A model generated the notes under the pieces. The model was given only the letters and a program-made list of their open reading frames with translations, was not told the origin of the DNA and did not search any database. Positions 23,572-33,042 of a stretch of 64,000 bases of DNA are shown piece after piece. Position 1 is the stretch's first letter; every line of letters starts with the position of its first letter. Origin of the DNA: Hypomesus transpacificus (taxonomy: Eukaryota; Chordata; Actinopteri; Osmeriformes; Osmeridae); NCBI RefSeq assembly GCF_021917145.1, contig NC_061061.1, positions 16,739,649-16,803,648 of the forward strand. Direction: 5' to 3'. The position numbers and the translations under genes were made by a program.

Positions 23572-26500
23572 CTGATCAAACTAACAAGGAAATGCACCGA
23601 CTTGGCAGTTATTGAGGCTTTTCAAAAGAGGAAGCTTTATAGAGGACAGGCCCTTACGCCACCCTTATCACCAGTGGTGGAGAACTGGTTCTTTGAGTAA
23701 CAAGTGATTTAACAGCGGCCAGATGCAGTTAAACCTTAAGGGATTTTCAGAGATTGCAATAGGGATGTGAGTAGTGCACTGATGGTGAAATCGGGAGTAG
23801 CTGTGAAGCCGGCCAACATCAGCTTTAATCCCAATTTGGCTTGTAATGACCATTTGAATCACAATGACTCATCGGAAATTCTAGGTAGGGATTTACTCAA
23901 GAGCTATGAAGAGCTGCTGGTATTCATTCGGTCGAAAGCTGCATGATTAGCATCGATTCCACGGATCTAAAGCTAATGACCTTTGACCTGAATTACCTCA
24001 GAGAAGAGTCCAAAGCAAGCCAGCTTGCTGATAATGCAGTAGGCTTCTGGAGGGCGTGCACCATTGCCATGTGGCTGAAAGAGAAACAGAGAGAAAGACA
24101 AAGAAATAGAAGGGTGATAATAATAAAAGTTCGAAAATGTCTCTTTTACAAAAAGAATACTGTGTAGCATTACCTGACCAAAAAAAAACGAACAAACTGA
24201 AATCTCACCAGTAATCTTCTACAGTATCCATTCCTCCTGCTGCCATCTATCTCGGTCAGGACGAAGGAGAACGTCTCACTGGGATGATAAACAACAGACA
24301 GAATCTCAAACATCGTATACACAACTCGCGAGGAGGGATTCTGCGCAGTGGAATGAATAACAGTTCTAGAAGGTGACGTCATCAGTTTGGAACCTGTGGT
24401 ATTCTGTTAGAGGAGCCCAGTTGATCCCCTCGGGGAAGCAGAAGAGAGTTATGGCTTTGAGGGTCTTCTCCTCCTCCTCCTTTTGAAACCTCACCATCCC
24501 ATCCCTCTGAGAGGAAAACGGAGCCACGGAATTAGACAGAGAAGAGCGATCAAACCAGACCACACGACCATTGTAAAGCTGGGAGTCACCCTGCCCCCCC
24601 CCCCCCACACACACACACACACCTCTCGTATGCTCTTGTACTCGCTGTGAAATATTTTACTGTTGATTGTTCTTTTACAGGTACAGTCTTGCACTTTTTG
24701 GGGTTCATGTTGTTTTTAATTTGTAACTTGTATAACTGCATGCTCTTATGGGTCTTCCCTTTGGCACTTGTTTAGTTTTCACAATGTATGATTCATGTTT
24801 TGGCTGCTTGCAATGTTTGGGACTACCTCATTGTTATGATCAGTGACCTATGCTCTTTTGTAAAGCTCTTTCTTGGAAGTCGTTTTGGATAAAAGCATCT
24901 GCTATATGCATAAATGTAAATGTATGCTAAAATCTGTTGCTGGACGGAGACTCTGCTTAATGGGTGTCACACATCATTGTGTAACTTGCTGTCGCATCGC
25001 TAGTCATATGTTAAGTAAGGTTCAAGAGTAGTCTGAATGGTTGTTCTTGTGTATAAAGGGAATTGTGAAGCATTGTTCTGTGGATTCTTCATCTCCTGAG
25101 GGCTTCTCCTCAGCTCTGGCTTGTCCTACTCCTTCTCCTTCCTCACCTCTTGCTTTCTCTCTGATTTACAATAATTATGGTTGTTTATGTTACAGTCCTC
25201 TATACAGTCTATCCCTTAAAGCTGCAATGGGTAACGATTTAAAAAACTTTGATTATGAGAAAGAGAGAGCCCCCAATTTTTTTCTAAACATTCTTCCATC
25301 TCAAGTTGGATTGACAGTGGTTTCACAAAATAAGCCGAGGAGGAAGGCCCATCTCACCGAAGGCGATTGGCCGCAAAAGGCAGGAACCAAAGTTTCTGGA
25401 AAGTAGCGGGCCGCTCCAAAGGTTTGAAAATTACATTCCGCTGGAAATGAGCTGTCTGTGTTGCTTAACAACTCTCAGATGGCCTACATTGCGCAACATG
25501 TTCATACGAGACAAACTAAGTTCTCTAACTTTTTCCAGACTTTGGCAGACTGACCTTGGGAAACTGGTAGGTGATCTGGGGTTCATAGACTCCCTGTTTG
25601 GACTTGTTGAGGGTGACCACAACCAGGTACTCGAAGAAGTACTGCCCGCTGACGTAGCGCTGCTCCCGGGTCGTCTTGTCCGCGGGGGCCGGCTCTGCCT
25701 GCTCTGGAATGACCGACTCCTTCCCTTCTAAGACACCAGCGTCACAAGAGTGGTGCAAGTTAGTGCAGCTTATGGACGAACAACAACAAAAACAAACACT
25801 GTGGAAATCCTTTATTCCCAGCAGCATAGCTCCTCGCTTACGGTTTACATTTCTATTTAGTCATTTAGCAGACGCTCTTATCCAGAGCGACTTACAGTAA
25901 GTACAGGGACATTCCACTGAGGTAAGTAGGGTGAAATGCCTTGCCCAAGGACACAACGTCATTTGGCACGGCCGGGAATCTAACCAGCAATCTTCTGATT
26001 AATAGCCCGATTCCCTAACCGCTCAGCCATCCGACCCCGCAGGTTTAGAAGAGTATCATCATAAGAGTAGTACAAGTTAGTACAGGCTCCAGGACAACAT
26101 TTTTCATTTACACAATTTGGTTTTGTAATGTAGTCTAGTCGACTTATTATGAAGAAAATCTGCCATGAAGCAGACAGTTTGCCATTTGTCTTTCCTTTGG
26201 ACAGTCTGGACAAGAACATCCAGTTTAGTCATGTCAGTTTGGTTAGATGCAGTCATGTCAGTTTGGTTAGATGCAGTCATGTCAGTTTGGTTAGATGCAG
26301 TCATGTCAGTTTGGTTAGATGCAGTCATGTCAGTTTGGTTAGATGCAGTCAAGTCAGTTTGGTTGGATGCAGTCATGTCAGTTTGGTTAGATGCAGTCAT
26401 GTCAGTTTGGTTAGATGCAGTCATGTCAGTTTGGTTAGATGCAGTCAAGTCAGTTTGGTTGGATGCAGTCATGTCAGTTTAGTTGGATGTAGTCATGTCA

Positions 26501-29500
26501 GTTTGGTTAGATGCAGTCAAGTCAGTTTGGTTAGATGCAGTCATATCAGTTTGGCTAGATGCAGTCAAGTCAGTTTGGCTAGATCCAGCACATTAATTCC
26601 AGTCTTCCCACTACCTACAATAGGTGTAGACTTATAACTAGAACATCAAGCTCAACATATACAACACAGTGATACTAAAATAAGGAAGGATCGGCACACC
26701 ACCCTGTTCAATCTCCCTTCTCTCTTCATTCTTCTATAACTATGGCGGGTATCCGTTTCTGTAAAAAATCGTATTGCTCATGGCCCTGGACTCAGATCTA
26801 AGAATGTTTTCACAGCACGACGGTTAACCGGTATGTTTGTTGCTTTTCAGTTCATCAAATTCAACTGAGGTGTTCAAACTTGCAAATCTTTAATCATCTT
26901 CTGAACATAAAATAACTCCATACTTGGCTATAACGAAACCCCTGTGACATTGCATTATAAAAATTCTACAGTAGCTCTGGCCATATAAGGCTTAATGACC
27001 ACTTCTGAAGCTACAAGTAGTAGTGTAAACCAATACAACAACAAAAAACATTCAAATGGCACGACTATGCTGAAAGGGTAAATCAATTCATATTTTGGGC
27101 TGAATAGTATGAGCGTAGATCGTATGATATATCTGAGGCCCTGTTCACACCTGGCATTAACAGGTGTCTTGGGTGTACCGATCATGTGACAAGCAGACCC
27201 ATCTAAGTACAGGTGTGAATGCATCTGATCGCTCAGATCACATCCGCCGGTTATTAACAACAAAACATCTGACCTTTGTACACGGAAACGACGTCCATGT
27301 TTATTCACATAGAGAGGGGAGTCGGGAGATCCGATCACAACCGGTCACTCGAGGCGTATGTTTGAGATGTATTCTGACACCTGTGTGAACTGATACTGAC
27401 GTATTTAGAGATGTCCGCTTGTGATTGGATCACCCTAAACGCACGGTAAAGCCCAGAGCAAACCCGACGGCGTAAAAGACAGCCAAACTTCACCTTACTT
27501 TGACTCGTTTCCTTAAGGTAAACAAGAGATTCAGGTACAGTGTAACATGGAATATGGAGGCCCCTGCCAACTGGGCAAGGGGACCCTGTGGCAACAAGAG
27601 CAGACGCCGGAGTGCAAACAACACTCAAAAACAAACACTGGCAAAGCTCTATAACCCAGCAGCCCAGCTCTTAGGTTTAATAGAAAAGTTACGAGTCTCT
27701 CCTTTCTTTTCCTGCTCCTTTGAAACAGTAGTCGGATGTTGTCCAGACAGGTTCCTTCGACTCGAGACACTCAGTTGCTGTCTCACTGTCCCCCTCTATC
27801 TCTGTTTCTTGTCCTCCTTTCTCCCCCCTTCCCCCCTCTAGCACAGAAACACCCACACAAAAGGGACAATTCTGTGAGTCACCCTTCTGTGACAGGTTTG
27901 GCTTCAACTGTGTTTGCCATGGAAACAGTCACTTTGTGAGGCAGAACTACCCGTAAGACTTTACATTTACCTCACAACAATCTGTTACACAGCTGGACAT
28001 ACTTAAAAGACTTGGTGATTAAGCTCACTGGAGTGATGATGTCCAAACACATTTGTCCACCGCAACTTAACGGGCGGTATTTGAAACAACGTTGTAAGTC
28101 TTTCGCAAGATAACATCTGTGAACTCTTTCAACATTAAATAAGTGCATGGCACTAATAATTTCTAATCATCTAGTGTTTAGTGCACTTAACGGGTGTACA
28201 TGTAGTTTACAATTAGTAATTTAGCAGGCGCTCTAATCCAGAGCGATTTACAGTAAGTACAGGGGAATTCCCCCAAGGCAAGTAGGTAGGGTGAAGTGCG
28301 TTGCCCAAGGACACAACGTCATTTTTCACGGTCTCGAACCGGCAACCTTCTGACTAATGGCCCGATTCCCTAACCGCTCAGCCATCTGACCCCAGTTATG
28401 ACGTACCGCTCTACTGAGCCCCAAAAGCCAAACAAATGAATCCGAAAGTCTTGTTTATAAATCAGGAACGTACTAAGCTAAGAGGTAACATGGACGTGTC
28501 GGAGTCTCAACTCACGGTCTCCGGCGAGCTTCCGTCTGCGGAAGGAGGACCACATGGCGCTGATCCTCTTGAGCCGGCCTCCTCCACCATCGTCATCCTC
28601 ACTGGGCTTGGGGGGGCCCTTGAGCCGGCCTCCTCCACCATCGTCATCCTCACTGGGCTTGGGGGGGCCTGTGGGTCAAATTCAGTTTCACTATGATTAT
28701 TATTATACACTTTAAAACAACAAGATATGAAAGAAAACCGTTTGAACCTAGAGGGATGTAAACAATGTATAGTATTGAACTAATATTCAATAAACTCATT
28801 TAGAAATGTACGTGTAGGGGGGGGGGGGTGATTGGGGTTGTAAAACAAGCTTTGTCAACGTATTTGTGTACCTGTACATTGACCCTACTCTGACTCAATC
28901 AAGCAGTGCTTATAAAGGGTTTACAAACAAGATCTAAGCCGGGTCAATAACGACCCCCCCCTCCTCATTACAGGGCCTCCAACTCCCCTACTCACATTCT
29001 GTTCCGTTGACCTCTTTTATGAAGGTCCGTTGGGGCTGCTCACCTGCACGACAGAGAAAACGTCAGTTAGGGCAAAAAAACGAAACACTTTTTACAACAC
29101 GTTTCTCAAAGATGATTTTCGGAGACTTCGGACGACGCGGCCTGGATATTTGAACATCCACGCCAGGTATTCAGAGATGCCATAATGTGTTTACTTAAGA
29201 TGAGGAACATTAAATGTTGGAAGTCAACTTTTATAGCAACGTATTCCAGTGGTCACTCTCTGAACAGGTTAACCAGGTGAACAAATACGTGAGTTTCACT
29301 TGTATGGGTTTGCTCATTAATATTGTCAAGGCCCAAGGTCACTGGTGTACACTTCAGCTTTGTATGTTTGTACAGCTAAGTGTTTGATATGGTATTTGAT
29401 CTTATCAGCTACTATACTCCTGAGACATTTCTCAACCTTCTGTTCGGAACTATATAAAGGAGGGAAAAGAAATAGGACCTATCAGTTTTATCTCTAGATC

Positions 29501-30784
29501 CCCTACAGAAGACAAATGATTAAACTCCCTATCAACTCACTTCTCTACACTGTGTGAACACTTACTACTGTATTGGTAATGTATGTAAATTGTCACTTAC
29601 ACTCCAGGAACATTGTATGCCTTTATTATGGATATCTCTCCCACTTAGTTCTGCCTTCAGTCTGAGAAGGTGAGAGATACCTTTTCAACAAGGATGCATC
29701 CTATTTACATTGAAGACCACACCACCACACCGCATTCCACTTAAATTCATAACCAAGACTTGCCTATACATACTGCTTTAAAGTTCTCTGCAACTCTGCT
29801 AGGTAACATACTGTTGGGAGTGCTGCATACCCTGAGGCTATATAACATGTTACAACAACATCCTTGCCTGGAAGCCAGCAAGGCTATGAACCCCATCATA
29901 GGAGGGATGGCCTTTCTTTCGTTTTACTCTCACTCTGTTTTACAGTTTCTTGTGGCAGAAAATTCCCCCTTCAAAACAAGATTTTACTACCTCTAATCTA
30001 AACCTCGGCTGTGAGTCATTCTTTTGAGCTAAAACGATGTTCGACGTTTCATCACGTTTTGTGTCAGGAATGAACAGAATAGTTTCAGTAGTCCCTAATT
30101 CATTTTTTTTTTCAGCAGACACATTCCAGCCCCTAATATGTGCAGCCAGCTGTTAAAGGATTCCAACAGGTCTCCTGTAACGCCATGAAAGAGCTAGCCA
30201 GCTGCGATTCATTTGAAAGGTGCAATGGCCAAGGTTGCGGGACTGTGTGACATGGCTGATTCAAGGTAGTTCATTATGGCTTCTTTTTTTTACGGCAAAG
30301 GTTAGAACTTTTTGTGGGGCCCTCAACAACTGAACAGAAAACATGTTCATTGAAACCATGTGATTTGGCGTTAAGTATTTACAGTAAAAATGTGTACATT
30401 AACACATATTTGAACATAACCTACATTGAATCACTAGAAAGTCTAAGGTACGAAGTTCACATAGTCCATCCTTAAAATGGTCATTTGCGCATCACCACTG
30501 TAAAAGATCATAGCATGACATAGCAACAGTAAATGCTCTAAACTTACACCATCGGAGGAAGCGTTTTCCCATGACAAATATAAAAAACGTTTAAACAAAA
30601 TGATAGACCGGAAATGAGAGCGAAACATTTGCTACATGAGTTCAGTCTGTAAAAACAATCCGCATGGTCTTCGCTCAGGCTGATAACAGACAAAACGCAA
30701 GTCAAAATCTTAATACTCACTCCATCTGTGCATCAAACGAATTCCATGTTTTTTTCGAACCCTTCTCGTCACCTCTCCACTCAT
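19328..30784 (-). CDS. dennd2d: DENND2D, DENN-domain Rab guanine nucleotide exchange factor, complete, 14 coding exons, 539 aa
   Basis: DENND2 proteins are GDP-GTP exchange factors, chiefly for Rab9. Exons (right to left in coding order): 30721-30784, 28996-29043, 28516-28668, 25555-25727, 24394-24506, 24209-24278, 23997-24074, 22987-23130, 21128-21276, 20748-20919, 20603-20653, 20230-20311, 19634-19879, 19328-19404; every phase joins. uDENN begins near residue 116 (GQYFFEYLVVVTL) and includes SETFSFVLTEIDGSR; cDENN spans residues about 234-400 (EVEKRWQVAKGAMIYPFMQS, LLYPFTWQHTFISIVPEILI); dDENN follows (HYVTRDGSDQPGVFQKRSFY). The end IFQKKIVEYQEKKK resembles human DENND2D (471 aa), as does the position beside cept1/dram2. 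Residues 41-74 hold two exact copies of an acidic-glycine 17-mer. The intron-10 donor region, acceptor tracts and introns are crowded with tandem arrays. One donor (after 24394) is a weak GTTCCA. Confidence 0.94.
19919..20154. mobile_element. 236-bp hairpin-forming DNA element (MITE-like) in a dennd2d intron
   Basis: Right arm 20091-20154 (64 bp) is the reverse complement of the left arm 19919-20036 with one mismatch, after allowing for three extra copies of an 18-bp subrepeat (AGGGCCAAATAGTGTCCT) in the left arm: five copies left, two right. The outer ends are GGTACTGTCAGGCC / GGCCTGACAGTACC. A 54-bp unpaired centre separates the arms. If the terminal TA is a target duplication the element would be TA-flanked, but the flanking GG/CC makes this uncertain. 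It begins 40 bp from the exon at 19634-19879. Confidence 0.85.
20424..20486 (-). mobile_element. SINE tail fragment
   Basis: The sequence CATTAAGCAGACGCGTTTATCC is the reverse of the common fish SINE/LINE tail (GGATAAACGCGTCTGCTTAATG). Only the tail is present. Confidence 0.5.
21317..21840 (+). repeat. 34-bp minisatellite, 15 copies plus a partial
   Basis: The unit begins GACACAGGAACGTCAACATC and ends TTGACCTCTCCTTA; the spacing is exactly 34 bp from 21317 to 21826, then a partial sixteenth copy. Variants alternate A/C in GGAACG or GGCACG and T/C in CCTTAG or CCTCAG. It lies in the dennd2d intron 5' of the exon at 21128-21276. Confidence 0.95.
21951..22055 (+). repeat. Short tandem array, about 27 bp x 4
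   Basis: The core AGTCAGAAAGCCTGTCTTCG plus TTCT recurs four times with one diverged copy (AAAAGCCTTTTC). Intronic in dennd2d. Confidence 0.85.
22740..22980 (+). repeat. G-run minisatellite (GGTCAGAG plus poly-G) abutting a dennd2d donor site
   Basis: G runs of 4 to about 30 are separated by TCAGAG. The array ends at 22980, six bases from the exon boundary at 22987, so in the minus-strand pre-mRNA a C-rich array starts right after GTAAGA. The plus strand has many potential G-quadruplex blocks. Confidence 0.93.
23131..23510 (+). repeat. (CA)n / GGGGCGGGGACACG minisatellite abutting a dennd2d acceptor site
   Basis: Roughly a dozen units of CACACACACAGGGGCGGGGA with variable CA length, some with GGGGCGGACATACA. 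In the minus-strand transcript this is (TG)n with CCCCGCCCC, ending directly at the acceptor GCGGTGCAG of the exon 22987-23130. Cys/Val-rich open frames here are artefacts. Confidence 0.95.
23537..23571 (+). repeat. (CAT)n microsatellite
   Basis: About eleven CAT triplets in a dennd2d intron. Confidence 0.95.
24866..24931 (+). mobile_element. SINE/LINE tail fragment
   Basis: GTCGTTTTGGATAAAAGCAT followed by CTGCTATATGCATAAATGTA matches the shared 3' tail of fish SINEs. No tRNA-like head is visible upstream. Confidence 0.5.
25847..26039 (-). mobile_element. tRNA-derived SINE, full length, in a dennd2d intron
   Basis: On the minus strand: head GGGGTCGGATGGCTGAGCGG, a B-box-like GGTTAGATTCC, the CCTTGGGCAAGGCATTTCAC body and the tail GTCGCTCTGGATAAGAGCGT. 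Same family as the copies at 28206, 32092 and 42432. Confidence 0.88.
26225..26590 (+). repeat. 24-bp minisatellite, about 15 copies
   Basis: The unit AGTCATGTCAGTTTGGTTAG plus ATGC repeats every 24 bp. Since 24 is a multiple of three, it opens frames on both strands (a repeated MSVWLDAV on plus, MTASNQTD on minus). It lies in the dennd2d intron between exons at 25727 and 28516. Confidence 0.95.
27135..27470. mobile_element. Degraded MITE in a dennd2d intron
   Basis: The left end, CCTGTTCACACCTGGCATTA then GTGTCTTGGGTG, and the right end, GATTGGATCACCCTAAACGC then ACGGTAAAGCCCAG, are imperfect inverted repeats of a type common in fish genomes. The interior repeats ACACCTGTGTGAACTG-like motifs and has no transposase. 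Confidence 0.55.
28206..28394 (-). mobile_element. tRNA-derived SINE in a dennd2d intron
   Basis: Minus-strand head GGGGTCAGATGGCTGAGCGG, a B-box-like GGTTCGAGACC, the CCTTGGGCAACGCACTTCAC body and the tail TCGCTCTGGATTAGAGCGCC. About 120 bp downstream in coordinates lies exon 28516-28668. Confidence 0.85.
28571..28672 (-). repeat. dennd2d: In-frame 51-bp tandem duplication inside dennd2d coding exon 3
   Basis: Two essentially identical 51-bp units (spacing 28571 to 28622) encode two copies of KPSEDDDGGGGRLKGPP-type sequence (residues 41-57 and 58-74, the second running into RIS). The frame is kept. The insert is an acidic, glycine-rich linker ahead of uDENN. Confidence 0.92.
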
Positions 30785-31564
30785 AGCTCCGAACTTCCCA
30801 AACTCAAAATGTTATCCTGGCCGTTGTTTTTTTTAATCCCCCAAAAACTTGGATGTCGACCCCATTCTTGTTGTTGATGTTATAACGAATGGTACTCGAC
30901 TGCATGCTGTGGCTCACAGACCGTCACACAACTGATTAGAGCGGTTGAGTGCGCTGACTGTGCATGCGCGCGCGCCCACCGGTCGAACGATTCTTCATTT
31001 ATGATCCTCTTGTAGGTCCATTTACAAGGCAAACCCGTAAAATTTCTATTGATAATTTATTTATTATCTCCATGATTTGTTAATCCTGTGTACTCACATA
31101 AAAATAAAAATAAATCCAATCATTCCAGTCCGCATTAACTTTGGGAGACTTATATATGGGGCAACAATTATAAATGTTATGTCCTAAAATAAATGTGGTT
31201 TGAGTTTAACGTCTCACATCACGTCTTCAGAAGTGGGGATAAACAGTATATATAAATGTATGCAGCCTGTCACAACAGCTGCTCTGAAACTGCAGCCCCA
31301 CCCAATGAGCCAGCAATAACTGAGCTAAACGCAATAGGCCTAGCTGTAAATCCACGTTTGATAAGACCCACACATGTACCCATGTCATCGCTACTAGCCA
31401 TGGCACACCTGTAGCCTACTCCACCCATCACTCCACAGGGATCTGTTTAACTAAACACACATCGGTAGCAGTTAAAATCGTTCAATTATTAATATGGTCA
31501 ATATTAAAACTGTAAATTATTGTGTAAATTATGGCGCCATCTGTCCGTTAATGGGTTGTTTTAC

Positions 31565-32412
31565 CGTTTAACCTCCCTGTTGGTCTCAGCTGGACCAGAC
31601 GAGCGGGTCCGCCAGAGGCTCCAGGGGGGTCGGCACTCGTCACTGCAACAACATCCTCCACCTCATTCACTTCTGGTAGGCTTTCTAGAAGAAGTAGAGA
31701 AGAAGAATGAGGAGGATAAGGTATATATATGGAAATGGAAAAACGGAAGAATGAAAGAAGGAAAAGTTGATCAGAAGCAGGAGCAGAGATGGCCTAAAAG
31801 GTTATTTTATTGCTATGTTTCGGTAACAGTGGGTCAAAAATTAAGTGAGGTGTTTTTGAGTGATACACCAACCTTTTCTTGAGGTCTCTCGGACTGATGA
31901 GTAGGATCTAGGCCCCCTCTGTCTAAATCCTGTGTCCTTGTCATCTGATTTACCTCAGGTAAAGATTGAACACAAATTTAGAAATAATCCTTCAAACAGC
32001 ACTCTCACACAATGTAGCCTACACTTCTGGCCTTTTAGAAGCTCATCTTGGGTAGTTTGATGTGCTAAGATGTTTTCTAGGTGTAACATGTGGGGGGTTA
32101 GATGGCTGAGTGGTTAGGGAGTCGGGCTATTAATCAGAAGGTTGTTGGTTCGATTCCCGGCCGTGCAAAATTACATTGTGTCCTTGGGCAAGGCACTTCA
32201 GGAGAATGTCCCTGTACTTACTCTAAGTCGCTCTGGATACAAGCGTCTGCTAAATGAATAAATGTAATGTAAATGTATCTCAAAGTAGCAAATATGCAAA
32301 TGTATGACAACCTCATACAGGAAGTGAGCACATACTCACTTTTAATACGGAGAGAAGAGAAGCTGAAACTTCTCCCGTTGAACAAGGAGCGCTCCCTATC
32401 CATCCTTACTTC
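31565..32412 (-). CDS. dennd2d: Candidate distal alternative 5' exons of dennd2d (three exons)
   Basis: Three minus-strand exon-like blocks upstream of the proximal first exon fit each other and dennd2d. Block A, 32340-32412, has an acceptor (CTCTTCCAG), ATG at 32403 (MDRERSLFNGRSFSFSSLRI) and a GTGAGT donor. Block B, 31873-31944, is open in the required phase (DKDTGFRQRGPRSYSSVRET) but has a weak acceptor tract and a GTTGGT donor. Block C, 31565-31684, has a strong acceptor (TACTTCTTCTAG) and a GTAAAA donor. Block C ends in phase 1, exactly what exon 28996-29043 needs, giving ...GRLNGEQPQRTFIKE. The predicted long form is 603 aa. The evidence is splice signals and phase only; I recognise no domain in the added segment. 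Confidence 0.5.
32092..32276 (+). mobile_element. tRNA-derived SINE, full length
   Basis: A-box region TGGCTGAGTGGTTA (32103-32116), B box GGTTCGATTCC (32147-32157), body CCTTGGGCAAGGCACTTCAG, tail GTCGCTCTGGATACAAGCGT. It sits between candidate dennd2d upstream blocks A and B. Confidence 0.9.
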
Positions 32413-33030
32413 CTGGAAGAGAGATATGGAGCATTTAAAAGGGGAATGACATATGGAATAAATTACAAATAAAAATGTGTTTTAAATGTGTGCTTTAAAC
32501 AGTGTTTCCAATCCTGTTTTTCACCAAGGTGGAGAGAGGCTGCTGTTTCATACTTGTTCACTATAGACTATAGTATCCTTTCTTTACATCTATGGCAGTA
32601 ATTGTTATCTTTATCTTTTGTAGACTTTGTCTTAATTGTGGGCACACCCTCCATTCAGTCACCAATGAAAAAGAGGCCAAACAACCATATTTATTTTGTT
32701 ATGATCACATCATTCTTCAACATCCTTTTGAAGATTAAATCAGTCCGAAACCAGTCTTGTTCACGTGGACACCTGTTCCACACACCAATTATCAGTTGCT
32801 CACATTTGTTAAACGTGCCTGAAGTTGGTACCTAATTACAAGTTCTCTCGAATCCTCCCTTTTAAACCAAGTCTGTGCTTCAAAGGAGCCCATGTAAAAG
32901 CTATGTCCCTGTTTCATCCTCCAGTAGCCCCTGTCCCATGTCTCTGAGTCCACATTCCCTATTGTATGAGATCCACAGTCCTGCATGTACAGTATGTGAG
33001 CCCATCGCCACAGTCCCGGATGGGAATCCA

Positions 33031-33042
33031 GTGGGCCTATAT
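33031..33042. promoter_or_regulatory. Palindromic TATA-like site CTATATATAG
   Basis: A TATA-like palindrome that reads the same on both strands. It lies 0.6 kb upstream of candidate dennd2d block A on the minus strand; on the plus strand a GT donor-like site follows at about 33181. No transcript can be confirmed. Confidence 0.25.

Noticed and set aside
22529-23575. Gly/Arg- and Cys/Val-rich frames across the G-run and CA arrays
   Set aside because: Produced by tandem repeats; they overlap a true dennd2d exon in the wrong frame or cross its splice sites.
26104-26637. Repeat proteins MSVWLDAV (plus) and MTASNQTD (minus)
   Set aside because: A 24-bp minisatellite translated in frame; intronic, no start context or partner exons, and open on both strands alike.
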